64,000 nucleotides of DNA, taken from the NCBI GenBank assembly GCA_030603565.1, contig JAUVXM010000002.1, forward strand, positions 1-64,000. The letters run 5' to 3'. The DNA comes from Candidatus Aminicenantota bacterium. Lineage in GTDB: Bacteria; Acidobacteriota; Aminicenantia; Aminicenantales; Aminicenantaceae. Below are positions 8,991 through 17,843 of the stretch, piece after piece (position 1 is the stretch's first letter; each line of letters begins with the position of its first letter). The notes under the pieces were generated by a model. The model saw only the letters and a program-made list of their open reading frames with translations, searched no databases and had not been told where the DNA came from. The translations under genes and the position numbers were made by a program.

Positions 8991-10151
8991 TTATATACCA
9001 CGATGCAGGCATGCAACCGGAAGTAGATGAACCTGATTAATTTGAGCATATTCTGTTCCTGAGTAGAATAAATATTTTTGAACCGGACGTTTTAATTGCT
9101 TTTCAAATTCAATCAGATTATTGATGTCACGTTTAGACGGATTTTGAGTGGATTTGATTTCTATGGCATAAAGTTGATTTTCAGATTCAAAGATCAGGTC
9201 AATTTCACGTCCGGCTTTAGTTTTGTAGTAAAAAAATTGGTCTGTTTTAATGAATCCCAGTTTTCTTCTTTTTTCCAGTTCTGCCAGGACAAAATTTTCA
9301 AACACTTGACCTTCAGTGATATTTGTATTAAAGCTTTTTATTATTCCAGTATCAGAAAAATATGATTTTGCGGCTTTAACATATCGTTTAGCCGGACCAT
9401 ATTGATATCCATACAGCTTGAATATAAGCTGTGATTGAAGCAATGTATTTAAATATTTTTTTGTGGTGGGGTAGCTGATCCCGGCTTCTCTGGCAAAATT
9501 GGAGACCTCGAGATGTGATCCAATTGAGCGGATTAAATGATTAAAAATAGCATATAACCCTTCTATGTTTTCTATATTACTAAGCTGCATTAAATCGCGT
9601 GTAAAATATGTATTCTTATAATTTGTCAGAAGTTCGTATTTGTTCTCAGTTTTTGTCGTGGTGAGAATTTCCGGGAATTGGCCGTATAATATAGCTTCTT
9701 GTGTTTTTCTGTTTGCCTCTGCCAATGCCCTTAATGCAATTTGGTCATGGAAAATACTATGAGTATGACTGCCCTCATTTTCACCCCAACAAGCAGTTGG
9801 TAAGGAATACAGGTTGATCCGCCCGGCAAGTGTATCTGCTGTGGAATCAAGAAGACCTATTGAACTCGAACCTGTCATCAAAAAATGGGCTTTTTCATTG
9901 TCTATTGCATACTTGGCAGCAATGGTTAATTCCGGATACCTTTGAATCTCATCTATAATTGCTCTGTCCCCCAATTGGGCTATAAATCCTTTTGAATCTT
10001 TTTTTGCCCAATTCAAGGCATCAAGGTCATCAAGAGTGATATAATTGTAATCAGGAAATTGTGATTTTAATAATGTGGTTTTACCACATCTTCGCGGCCC
10101 TAGAATAAGGCAACTCTTATTTGTTTTTAACTCTATCCATCTTTTAAACAT
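8991..10151 (-). CDS. ATP-binding protein, AAA_14 / DUF4143 family
   Basis: LILGPRRCGKTTLLKSQF Walker A, AIIDEIQRYPEL Walker B, C-terminal FYYKTKAGREIDLIFES...YAIEIKS. Confidence 0.94.
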   Translation of the reverse strand: MFKRWIELKTNKSCLILGPRRCGKTTLLKSQFPDYNYITLDDLDALNWAKKDSKGFIAQLGDRAIIDEIQRYPELTIAAKYAIDNEKAHFLMTGSSSIGLLDSTADTLAGRINLYSLPTACWGENEGSHTHSIFHDQIALRALAEANRKTQEAILYGQFPEILTTTKTENKYELLTNYKNTYFTRDLMQLSNIENIEGLYAIFNHLIRSIGSHLEVSNFAREAGISYPTTKKYLNTLLQSQLIFKLYGYQYGPAKRYVKAAKSYFSDTGIIKSFNTNITEGQVFENFVLAELEKRRKLGFIKTDQFFYYKTKAGREIDLIFESENQLYAIEIKSTQNPSKRDINNLIEFEKQLKRPVQKYLFYSGTEYAQINQVHLLPVACLHRGI

Positions 10152-10243
10152 AGTTATAAAATAGCATGCCTATTTTGAAAGTCAAGTATTAATATTGACA
10201 TGCTTAAATTAATTTTTATTTTTTTGCCACACTGACTTTTATC

Positions 10244-11338
10244 TTAGTCATGTTTCCAATTCCTCCTAAAAATTAAGACACAAACAATCGACAATAAGTA
10301 TGCTATACCCAGAAAGAGAAACCATTTACTATTTTCCCGGATATGTTGATAAAGCTCCCCTTCTCCAGGTTGGGGCAGAGGTACCGGATCCCAGGGTAAG
10401 CCATATTCCTCAGCCAAACCATGGATAAAAAGCAGGTGAATAACAGGAACCCCGCGAAAAGCCATGGCAAAGAGTAAGCCTCTTTTCTCGGAAGGCGGAA
10501 AATTATGAATATCCGTAAACCCGGGCTTTACTTTAAGGATCTCTTCATCCGTACCCATGTTTGATAGACTTCCTCCGATATTAATAAATGCCCGGATCTC
10601 AGCTTCGGCTGCAGCTGTATTATAGATCTGCATCTTCTTTTCTACATTTGTTTTCAGATCCGGTTCTTCAATAAAAAGCATTCCGCTCTGTTTTACAGCT
10701 TCTTTCAATATAGATCGCCCTTCAGGCAGCATGTTGTCTCCTGTATCCCGGTCTCCACCCAGAGAAAGGGCGACAGGTTTTACCTCGAATATTCCCTTCG
10801 TATCCAAACAGTCCTGAATTTTAAGCCAGTGAAAATGCGGGTCATTCGCACCCCACTGCGAAGCCCCCAGAGAGCATATTACCAGAGGATTCAATCCCAT
10901 CGCCTCAGCTGCTGAAAGTACTGCGATTATTAGCGCCGGAAAAGAGCCGGAAGCTCCCACGGCGATCGTATCCCCCCTTTTTACTCCTGCTTTTTTAAGC
11001 AGCAGCACAACTAACCCGGCAAAATTGGGATTGGTGGTCGTACGTTTTGCCTCCAGCTGCCCGAGCGAGGTCGTTATTTCCGAATATTCCCGTCCGATAA
11101 GGCCGGTCAGATTAGGATCACTCTTGTAATCCAAGCCGGAACCGTTTCGTCTGCGGCAGTCTGATACTGCTTCTGATGCATGAGCCATTAAGCGGGAAGC
11201 AGCGACCATATCCTTTGTCAAAGCATTTACATCTTTCAGAGGAGCAGTCCTGGCCAGAACATAAAAGACCAGACTTAACAAGAAAAGCCATATATATATC
11301 CGGGAACCCGGTTTATTTTCCCTCGCCGTACTATCCAC
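10244..11338 (-). CDS. Poly-gamma-glutamate system protein
   Basis: One N-terminal and one C-terminal TM; GDTIAVGASGSFPALIIAVLSAAEAMGLNPLVICSLGASQWGANDP typical of the poly-gamma-glutamate system family; pgsB/pgsC homologs lie about 27 kb away. Confidence 0.75.
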   Translation of the reverse strand: MDSTARENKPGSRIYIWLFLLSLVFYVLARTAPLKDVNALTKDMVAASRLMAHASEAVSDCRRRNGSGLDYKSDPNLTGLIGREYSEITTSLGQLEAKRTTTNPNFAGLVVLLLKKAGVKRGDTIAVGASGSFPALIIAVLSAAEAMGLNPLVICSLGASQWGANDPHFHWLKIQDCLDTKGIFEVKPVALSLGGDRDTGDNMLPEGRSILKEAVKQSGMLFIEEPDLKTNVEKKMQIYNTAAAEAEIRAFINIGGSLSNMGTDEEILKVKPGFTDIHNFPPSEKRGLLFAMAFRGVPVIHLLFIHGLAEEYGLPWDPVPLPQPGEGELYQHIRENSKWFLFLGIAYLLSIVCVLIFRRNWKHD

Positions 11339-11339
11339 T

Positions 11340-11834
11340 TTAAAGCCTGCATATAGAACATTTCGAAGGGTCTTTCTCGTTTATCCATGTTTTCCAATTG
11401 TTATATCTGGGAAAATACATGAATATAAGAAACAATGAGACAAAAAGCAAAATGTAAAAATCCTGGTTTAATCCGGCTAAAAGAAACAGGACAAGACCTA
11501 GTATTGCCGGAATCTCAGATAAGGCAAGAATCAATATGGAAGTTTTAAAAAGATCGCCAGCCAGGTTTGTTTTTTCAGAAGAAAATGTTTTCCTTAAAAG
11601 AAATCCTCTTAATACCCTGATAAGGATCACCTGAAAAACAGCAGCCCCATAAAAAACGTATCTTAAAAGCATGGTGTTTTTTATCTCTACCAATCCGGAG
11701 AAAGGGGCCATCCGGGCTCTTATTATCTCTACAGCTACCGGATAAATAAACAATACAGCCAGCATTGATGATGCAATGACCACCGCAGTTTTAACAACCT
11801 TTTTTAAATCATCATCTTGACCTGGACTATTCAT
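11340..11834 (-). CDS. Hypothetical membrane protein
   Basis: 164 aa with several TM segments, abuts the downstream pgs-system gene by 1 bp. Called ATG lies in the flank of a repeat element. Confidence 0.6.
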   Translation of the reverse strand: MNSPGQDDDLKKVVKTAVVIASSMLAVLFIYPVAVEIIRARMAPFSGLVEIKNTMLLRYVFYGAAVFQVILIRVLRGFLLRKTFSSEKTNLAGDLFKTSILILALSEIPAILGLVLFLLAGLNQDFYILLFVSLFLIFMYFPRYNNWKTWINEKDPSKCSICRL

Positions 11835-11917
11835 AAGAAATACCGATATATATGTAATATCCTTTTAGCTCAATATTTTACAATGATTATTGTCAATAGA
11901 CAATTAATCATTTCGTT
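11824..11917. repeat. 94-bp exact direct repeat, unit A
   Basis: GGACTATTCATAAGAAATACCGATATATATG...ATTAATCATTTCGTT identical to 12082-12175. Confidence 0.92.
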
Positions 11918-11953
11918 CATGATATAATCTCTATTAATAATCGACATTTCTTA
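11834..11953. repeat. 120-bp MITE-like element, copy 1
   Basis: Ends TAAGAAATACCGAT ... AATCGACATTTCTTA form imperfect terminal inverted repeats; flanked by CCTGGACTATTCAT. Confidence 0.65.
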
Positions 11954-12081
11954 CCCTTCAGGCGAGCCGATCTCACCGCATCTACTTCGTTACAGGGTAT
12001 TCGCGGTGAAGGACCACAGCTTCATACCCTGTGCCTCGTATCTACGGCAAGCTTGGCTCGTGAATAATCCAGGTCCTCCTA

Positions 12082-12175
12082 GGACTATTCATAAGAAATA
12101 CCGATATATATGTAATATCCTTTTAGCTCAATATTTTACAATGATTATTGTCAATAGACAATTAATCATTTCGTT
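12082..12175. repeat. 94-bp exact direct repeat, unit B (truncated copy of the MITE-like element)
   Basis: Identical to 11824-11917; lacks the right TIR and stops next to the tricorn gene 3' end. Confidence 0.92.
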
Positions 12176-12182
12176 AAAGCTT

Positions 12183-15100
12183 CTATTTTTTCTTATAATC
12201 AAAGGACTTGTCAGGGTAAGGGGGAGGTTCCGGGATATCTACAGGATGTTTCCGTATCTCTTCTTTTAAAAAGGCAATGGCAGCTTCAAGCTGAGCATCT
12301 TTCCCTTTGAATGTCGCATGCGGTAAATTGTCAACTACTATATCGGGGTCTACGCCGTGTCCTTCGATCAACCATTCTCTTTCAGGTCCGTAAACGCCTG
12401 TCTGGGGAGCTCTTGCCAAGCCCCGGTCTGTAAGGCGGTTATTACTGCTCAACCAGATCTCACCTCCCCAGGTCCGGGTGCCGATAACTTTACCCAGGCC
12501 CAGCCTCCGGAATCCCTCTGCAAAAGCTTCTCCGTCTGAAGCAGTATATTCATCACAAAGAACCACCATGTGCCCTCTAAAGGCATAATTCATGTTCCAG
12601 TAAGTAGCACCGGCGCGAGGTTTCCAAAAAAACCACGCTTTTCTTAGCAATTTTCCCAGGATAATACTGTCAATGTTTCCACCCCTGTTATGCCTGACGT
12701 CTACTATTAATCCCTTGCGTTTAAAGACGGGATAAAAGTTTCGGTACCATTCTGTGATATTACTGCCTCCCATAGCCCTAAGATGGACATACCCTATGTC
12801 GCCGCCTCCTTCTTCCTCGACCTGTAAACGGCGCGTATATTCCCAGTCACTGTACCTGAGGCCTGCTTCATACCCGATGGGGATGACAACAGCAAGGCTG
12901 ATTTTTCCTGTTTCAGCAGATTTGATCTCGATAAGAACCTGGCTGCCTGCCTTGTTGCGCAGCAAAGCATTTGGATGCCGGACCGAAAGAGTGCTGCGGC
13001 CATTGATACTTAAAAGGATATCACCTTCCCGGATATTTAAATCCGGATCGGCCAGAGGGGAAAGCTCCTCGGGATAATCCGGGTCTGATTTATAAATATA
13101 ATCTATTCTATAACCGCCGGCTGTTTTATCCCGCTCAAGCTTAGCTCCCAAAGTAGCGACTCTGACCTGATCTTGCCCCTGCCTGAGATCGCCACCCCGG
13201 ACACTGACATGAAGGGCTGATAGTTCTCCTACCAATTGTCCGATAAGGTCATTTAGTTCCCGGCGTGATGTAATCCGGTCTACCAGAGGGAGATATTTAG
13301 CAAGCACTGCATCCCAATCTAAACCATGCATACCCGGGTCATAGAAGTAGTCTCTTTCAAGCCTCCAAGCATCTATAAATAGCTGGCGGAAGTCATCTGC
13401 AACATCGATAGAAAAACTCCAGCCGCTTAGATTCACTTTATTTTTATTGAGATTTGATAACTTTTTTGGGGCTGCCTCAAATACATAAATCGAGTCGCCT
13501 TTTTGCACCATGATTTTTTTTCCGTCTGCAGAAAGTTCATATCTGCGGATTCCTTCGAGAACAGTTTCAATTTTAATGTCTTCACTGGCGATTTTAAGAG
13601 ACTCTAATTTGGCAGGATCTCCATATCCGGCTCCCCGTTCCACCCAGAAAAGAGCTTTTGAGTTTACGGAAAGACCGGAGTAATTGCCGGCACTTATAGG
13701 AATTTCGTGGATACGCCGCTGAATTCCGTTAAGGTCTATTTTAATTAAAGCCTCGGTCTGCTTTTTTTCCTCAGATTTTCTAGCGGGTCCATCTGCCTGA
13801 AAAAGCTCATCTTCATGTTTAAAAGGCGACCTTAGACCTTTACGGAGAGAAAGCACATATAGTTTGACCGGTTTGTCAAAATAAGGTTCCGGCTGCCTTG
13901 GCCCCCACGGGCTTCCTACAACTGAACGGAGATTTCTGTCAGACAAAAAGTAAATAAATCTACCGTCCGGACTCCAGGCAGGACTCATACTATTGACGCG
14001 GTCTGTTGTAAGAGGTATCTGCTCGCCTTTTTCCAGATTGTAAAGGTGGATCTGAGTAAATGTATTAAACGCCTGCTCTGAATAGGTCAGCCACTTGCTG
14101 TCAGGGGACCAGACAATATCCCCTATCCCGTTCCTTGTATTTGAGATTTTGTGCTGTTTTCCATTTGAAGTGTTCAACAGCCAAAGGTCGTTGTTCTTGT
14201 CATCAAAAGCTATCCATTTTCCATCAGGCGAAGGATGTCCCTGAAAGCGCAGTATTTTTCCGTTTTCAGTAAGAGGGATCTCTTTGCCTACCCCATCAGC
14301 AGGCAAGAAGGCAAATTCGATTTCATCACTTTCATCAGAAAGAGCAAGAAGTCTTTTACCGCTTGGCATAAAAACCACATCCCTGTAACGAACTCCCTCT
14401 TTAAAAGATGCTCTTACTAAACGGCCTTTTCCGGCAGGAGCTACAAATACACGGCCTCGGGACGTAAGTACAACACTATCACCTGAGGGGTGGATGTGAG
14501 CTGAAGTAAGATAATCCATAGGGTCATTTACCCATTTTTCACGTATCTGGTCAAAATCAGATGCCAGAGTGATAGGAATAAGGCGGCTTTCATTATTCCG
14601 CACATCAAGTATGCGCAGGTCAGCTCCTATCCGGTATACTATTTTACCATCATACATGTAAGGTGTTCTAACATCCCAGCCGCTGTGATGGGTGTGCTGC
14701 TTAAGGTCTTTTCCATCCTCATCCATTGACCAGATATTCCAGTCCCCATCTCGGTCGCAAACATAATAAATACGACTATTCCACCACATGGGTGCGAAAT
14801 TCTCTCCCGGGAAATCCTTTGTCAAGTTGCGGGCTTCCGGCCATTCCGACTTAATTTTCCAGATATTCCGGGCCGTGCCTCCTTTATAGCGTTTTGTATT
14901 GTTGTTGTGAAATCCAGGGCGGGCAAAATAAAGCGTCTGTTCTGAGGTATCGTAGGAGCCGCCACTTGCCTGGCTGAGTGGTATTAGGGCTCTTTTTCCG
15001 GTTTTTAGCTCAATATAGACCAACTGCGGGTTGGGAATGGTCGAAAAAGCACGGGTTGAATATATAAGTTTTCCTTTAGGAGTAAAACCAATTGCAGTTG

Positions 15101-15443
15101 AGGCATCGCCTTCATAGGTCAAGCGGGATGGCAGGCCTCCGCTAAGCGGCATGATGTAGAGCTCGGTCGGCCCTTCATAGGTTGCGGAAAAAGCCAAAGT
15201 TTTACCGTCTGGGGAAATCACAGGGTGAGTTTCTTCTCCAGGATGGGTTGTCAATCTCCGCCCTGTTCCTCCCTTAATGCTAACAGTCCAGAGGTCCCCT
15301 TCAGCTGCGAAAACAAGTGTGTCTTCATATAGGGCAGGATAGCGATAAAATCCTTTTGTAGAATCAGCAGAAGCAGACACCGTAAATACCAGGACCACTC
15401 CAAATATACAAATAAATAGGATCAAGTGTTTTTTTTGTATCAT
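12183..15443 (-). CDS. Tricorn protease homolog (WD40-like PD40 repeats, PDZ, S41 peptidase)
   Basis: 1086 aa, signal peptide, repeated beta-propeller motifs (PVISPDGKTLAFSA, WSPDGRFIYFLSD), C-terminal IVDVRHNRGGNIDSIIL and DEYTASDGEAFAEGFRRLGLGKVIGTRTWGGE. Confidence 0.93.
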   Translation of the reverse strand: MIQKKHLILFICIFGVVLVFTVSASADSTKGFYRYPALYEDTLVFAAEGDLWTVSIKGGTGRRLTTHPGEETHPVISPDGKTLAFSATYEGPTELYIMPLSGGLPSRLTYEGDASTAIGFTPKGKLIYSTRAFSTIPNPQLVYIELKTGKRALIPLSQASGGSYDTSEQTLYFARPGFHNNNTKRYKGGTARNIWKIKSEWPEARNLTKDFPGENFAPMWWNSRIYYVCDRDGDWNIWSMDEDGKDLKQHTHHSGWDVRTPYMYDGKIVYRIGADLRILDVRNNESRLIPITLASDFDQIREKWVNDPMDYLTSAHIHPSGDSVVLTSRGRVFVAPAGKGRLVRASFKEGVRYRDVVFMPSGKRLLALSDESDEIEFAFLPADGVGKEIPLTENGKILRFQGHPSPDGKWIAFDDKNNDLWLLNTSNGKQHKISNTRNGIGDIVWSPDSKWLTYSEQAFNTFTQIHLYNLEKGEQIPLTTDRVNSMSPAWSPDGRFIYFLSDRNLRSVVGSPWGPRQPEPYFDKPVKLYVLSLRKGLRSPFKHEDELFQADGPARKSEEKKQTEALIKIDLNGIQRRIHEIPISAGNYSGLSVNSKALFWVERGAGYGDPAKLESLKIASEDIKIETVLEGIRRYELSADGKKIMVQKGDSIYVFEAAPKKLSNLNKNKVNLSGWSFSIDVADDFRQLFIDAWRLERDYFYDPGMHGLDWDAVLAKYLPLVDRITSRRELNDLIGQLVGELSALHVSVRGGDLRQGQDQVRVATLGAKLERDKTAGGYRIDYIYKSDPDYPEELSPLADPDLNIREGDILLSINGRSTLSVRHPNALLRNKAGSQVLIEIKSAETGKISLAVVIPIGYEAGLRYSDWEYTRRLQVEEEGGGDIGYVHLRAMGGSNITEWYRNFYPVFKRKGLIVDVRHNRGGNIDSIILGKLLRKAWFFWKPRAGATYWNMNYAFRGHMVVLCDEYTASDGEAFAEGFRRLGLGKVIGTRTWGGEIWLSSNNRLTDRGLARAPQTGVYGPEREWLIEGHGVDPDIVVDNLPHATFKGKDAQLEAAIAFLKEEIRKHPVDIPEPPPYPDKSFDYKKK

Positions 15444-15745
15444 TTTTAACTCCTTTAACTTACTATATCAGCAATATTAGTTATTTTACTTAGAATAGAC
15501 ACATGCAGTCAATAAAAGATAGATAAAATTCATTATCAACAGCTAAACTATCATGTCAGGGTTTTATATTTAATTATCTTTGCTATAAAACAGATGAAAT
15601 CATGGATTTCAGATACAGAATACACCTTAAAGTAGGCTGTTTTCTGTCCAAACAATAGGGAGACCCTCATAACTATCAATATAAAATCTGACATAAAATA
15701 TTTGACAAGAAACTTTTTTTATGAAATAAAAGACTGTACTAAAAA

Positions 15746-15764
15746 ACTAATTTGGTTGATTAGT
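15746..15764. promoter_or_regulatory. Candidate TetR operator ACTAAT-TTGGTTG-ATTAGT
   Basis: Perfect 6-bp dyad 19 bp upstream of the tetR start; related dyad at 16389. Confidence 0.5.
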
Positions 15765-15783
15765 CTAACAAATGGCATATTAA

Positions 15784-16359
15784 ATGAAAAAAAACAAGAA
15801 AACTATAATTATCAAAGCTGCTCAGGAACTATTTGCTCGGTTTGGCTTTGTTAAAACGACTGTGGATGAGATCGCCAGGGCAGCACGGATGGGGAAAGCA
15901 ACTCTCTATCATTACTTCAGGAGCAAGGAAGATGTTTTCAAAGAAGTGATAGAGAAAGAAAGTAAAATTTTAAATGAGAAAGTAAAAGAAGCAATTGATA
16001 ATGAAGAAACGTCACAAAAAAAGTTAAGAGCTTTCGTGCTAACCAGGATGATGTATTTAAATGAATTGGCGAATATTTACAGTGCATTAAGGGATGAGTT
16101 TTTAAATCATTATGCTTTTATTGAAAAAACTCGGGAAAAAGATTTTTATCAGGAAATAAAATCGGTTAAAAATATTCTAAATGAAGGCATTGAGAAGAAT
16201 ATTTTTGTAATCAAGGATGCGGAATTAACTTCTTTTGCCATTATTTCGGCTCTGAAAGGACTGGAGTACCCCTGGTCAATAAAAGTATCTTTACCTGATA
16301 TTGAAAAAAATATTGATAAACTATTGGAAATTCTATTTCACGGAATATTGAAAAGATAA
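15784..16359 (+). CDS. TetR/AcrR family transcriptional regulator
   Basis: IIKAAQELFARFGFVKTTVDEIARAARMGKATLYHYFRSKEDVFKEV HTH. Confidence 0.95.
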   Translation: MKKNKKTIIIKAAQELFARFGFVKTTVDEIARAARMGKATLYHYFRSKEDVFKEVIEKESKILNEKVKEAIDNEETSQKKLRAFVLTRMMYLNELANIYSALRDEFLNHYAFIEKTREKDFYQEIKSVKNILNEGIEKNIFVIKDAELTSFAIISALKGLEYPWSIKVSLPDIEKNIDKLLEILFHGILKR

Positions 16360-16388
16360 ATTTTTTTAAAATCTTATCGAACAAAAAA

Positions 16389-16402
16389 CTAAATTGGTTT
16401 AG
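16389..16402. promoter_or_regulatory. Second candidate TetR operator CTAAA-TTGG-TTTAG
   Basis: Perfect 5-bp dyad sharing core ACTAA(A)TTGGTT with the 15746 site; lies between tetR and the downstream genes. Confidence 0.45.
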
Positions 16403-16499
16403 AAGTATAATATTCAAAAATGGACCAACCAAAGATAGGACCGGCTCTGGGATGCAGCGCAAAGCGAGTAAAAGATAATTATTATAAAAGGGAAATATT

Positions 16500-16694
16500 A
16501 TGAAAGAATCTAAAACTATCGCTTTAATGTTTTTATTGTCGGGAATTGCAATCTTGCTGTATTCGATACAGTCGCTAGTATTGGGTCCGGAAATTATTGC
16601 ATTTGAAACCATTCAAAAAGTAGGAGTTTGTTTTGGACTTATTCTAATTGCGACAGGCATTTATCTTCATGTGAAAGGCAAAAAAGAAGATTAA
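16500..16694 (+). CDS. Small two-TM membrane protein
   Basis: 64 aa, two hydrophobic helices, KKED C-terminus; upstream of fabH in the same direction. Confidence 0.55.
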   Translation: MKESKTIALMFLLSGIAILLYSIQSLVLGPEIIAFETIQKVGVCFGLILIATGIYLHVKGKKED

Positions 16695-16766
16695 ATAATA
16701 CTCCTTTATAGGATAAAAAAAGACATCGTTACTGTCGGTGATGCAGTAAAGATTATTGAGGAACAA

Positions 16767-17780
16767 ATGAAAATAGAAGATAACCCAATGGAAACAAGAT
16801 TTAGGTCAGTAGGAATTGCAGGCTCAGGTTTTTACGTTCCTAAAAAGGTTTTAACTAACTTTGATTTGGAGAAGATGGTTGACACCACTGATGAATGGAT
16901 AAGAACCAGAACAGGGATCAGGGAACGAAGGATTGCAGATGATAATGAGGCGACATCTGATCTGGCAGTTGAAGCGGCAAGAAAGGCATTAGAAAATGCT
17001 CGAATTAACCCTCAAGAAATTGATTTAATCATTGTAGCAACACTATCTCCAGATTATTTATTCCCATCCACTGCCTGCCTGGTGCAGGATAAACTTGGAA
17101 TAAAAAATGCCCGAGCCTTTGATGTTGAAGCGGCCTGTTCTGCATTTATTTATGCCTTATCGGTGGCTGAGGCATTTATTAAAAGTGATGCCTGTAAAAC
17201 AGCCCTGGTCATTGGAGCAGAGGTGTTTTCCCGAATAGTTGACTGGAAGGATAGAAATACCTGTATCCTGATGGGTGATGGGGCCGGGGCCGTAGTATTA
17301 AAAGAAGTGGAGAATGGCAAAGGAATTCTTTCCACACATCTTGGTGCCGATGGTTCAGGAGCATCTTTATTGAAACAGCCTGCTGGCGGTTCTCGCCTTC
17401 CGGCATCTGAGGAGACAGTCAGGCAGGGGCTGCATTATTTCAAGATGCAGGGTAATGATGTATTTAAACTTGCGGTAAGGATCATGAGCGAATCAGTAAT
17501 AAACGCTCTTAAAAAAGCAGGTTTATCAAATAAAAATGTAGATTTGATCATACCTCATCAGGCCAATTTGCGTATCTTGAATGCCATGGCCAAAAGGTTA
17601 TCTATACCGATGGAAAAGCTTATGGTCAATTTAGATAAATACGGGAATACCACTGCTGCGTCCATTCCTATTGCTCTGGATGAGGCGGTAAAACAGGGAA
17701 GAATAAAAGAAGGTGATATTGTTGTTCTTGTTGCCTTTGGAGCCGGCCTGACATGGGGTGCCGCAGTAATTCGCTGGTAA
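16767..17780 (+). CDS. fabH: Beta-ketoacyl-ACP synthase III
   Basis: Cys AFDVEAACSAFIYAL, His IPHQANLRI, Asn KYGNTTAASIP triad; WIRTRTGIRERRI. Confidence 0.96.
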   Translation: MKIEDNPMETRFRSVGIAGSGFYVPKKVLTNFDLEKMVDTTDEWIRTRTGIRERRIADDNEATSDLAVEAARKALENARINPQEIDLIIVATLSPDYLFPSTACLVQDKLGIKNARAFDVEAACSAFIYALSVAEAFIKSDACKTALVIGAEVFSRIVDWKDRNTCILMGDGAGAVVLKEVENGKGILSTHLGADGSGASLLKQPAGGSRLPASEETVRQGLHYFKMQGNDVFKLAVRIMSESVINALKKAGLSNKNVDLIIPHQANLRILNAMAKRLSIPMEKLMVNLDKYGNTTAASIPIALDEAVKQGRIKEGDIVVLVAFGAGLTWGAAVIRW

Positions 17781-17843
17781 AACGAACGTCAAGATATCAA
17801 TGAGATACTTAAAAAATGAATTTTTCAATCAGGAGGCTGCCAG

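Noticed and set aside
12006-12269. 87-aa + ORF across the 94-bp repeat
   Set aside because: Runs through repeat DNA and into the tricorn 3' end; not protein-like.
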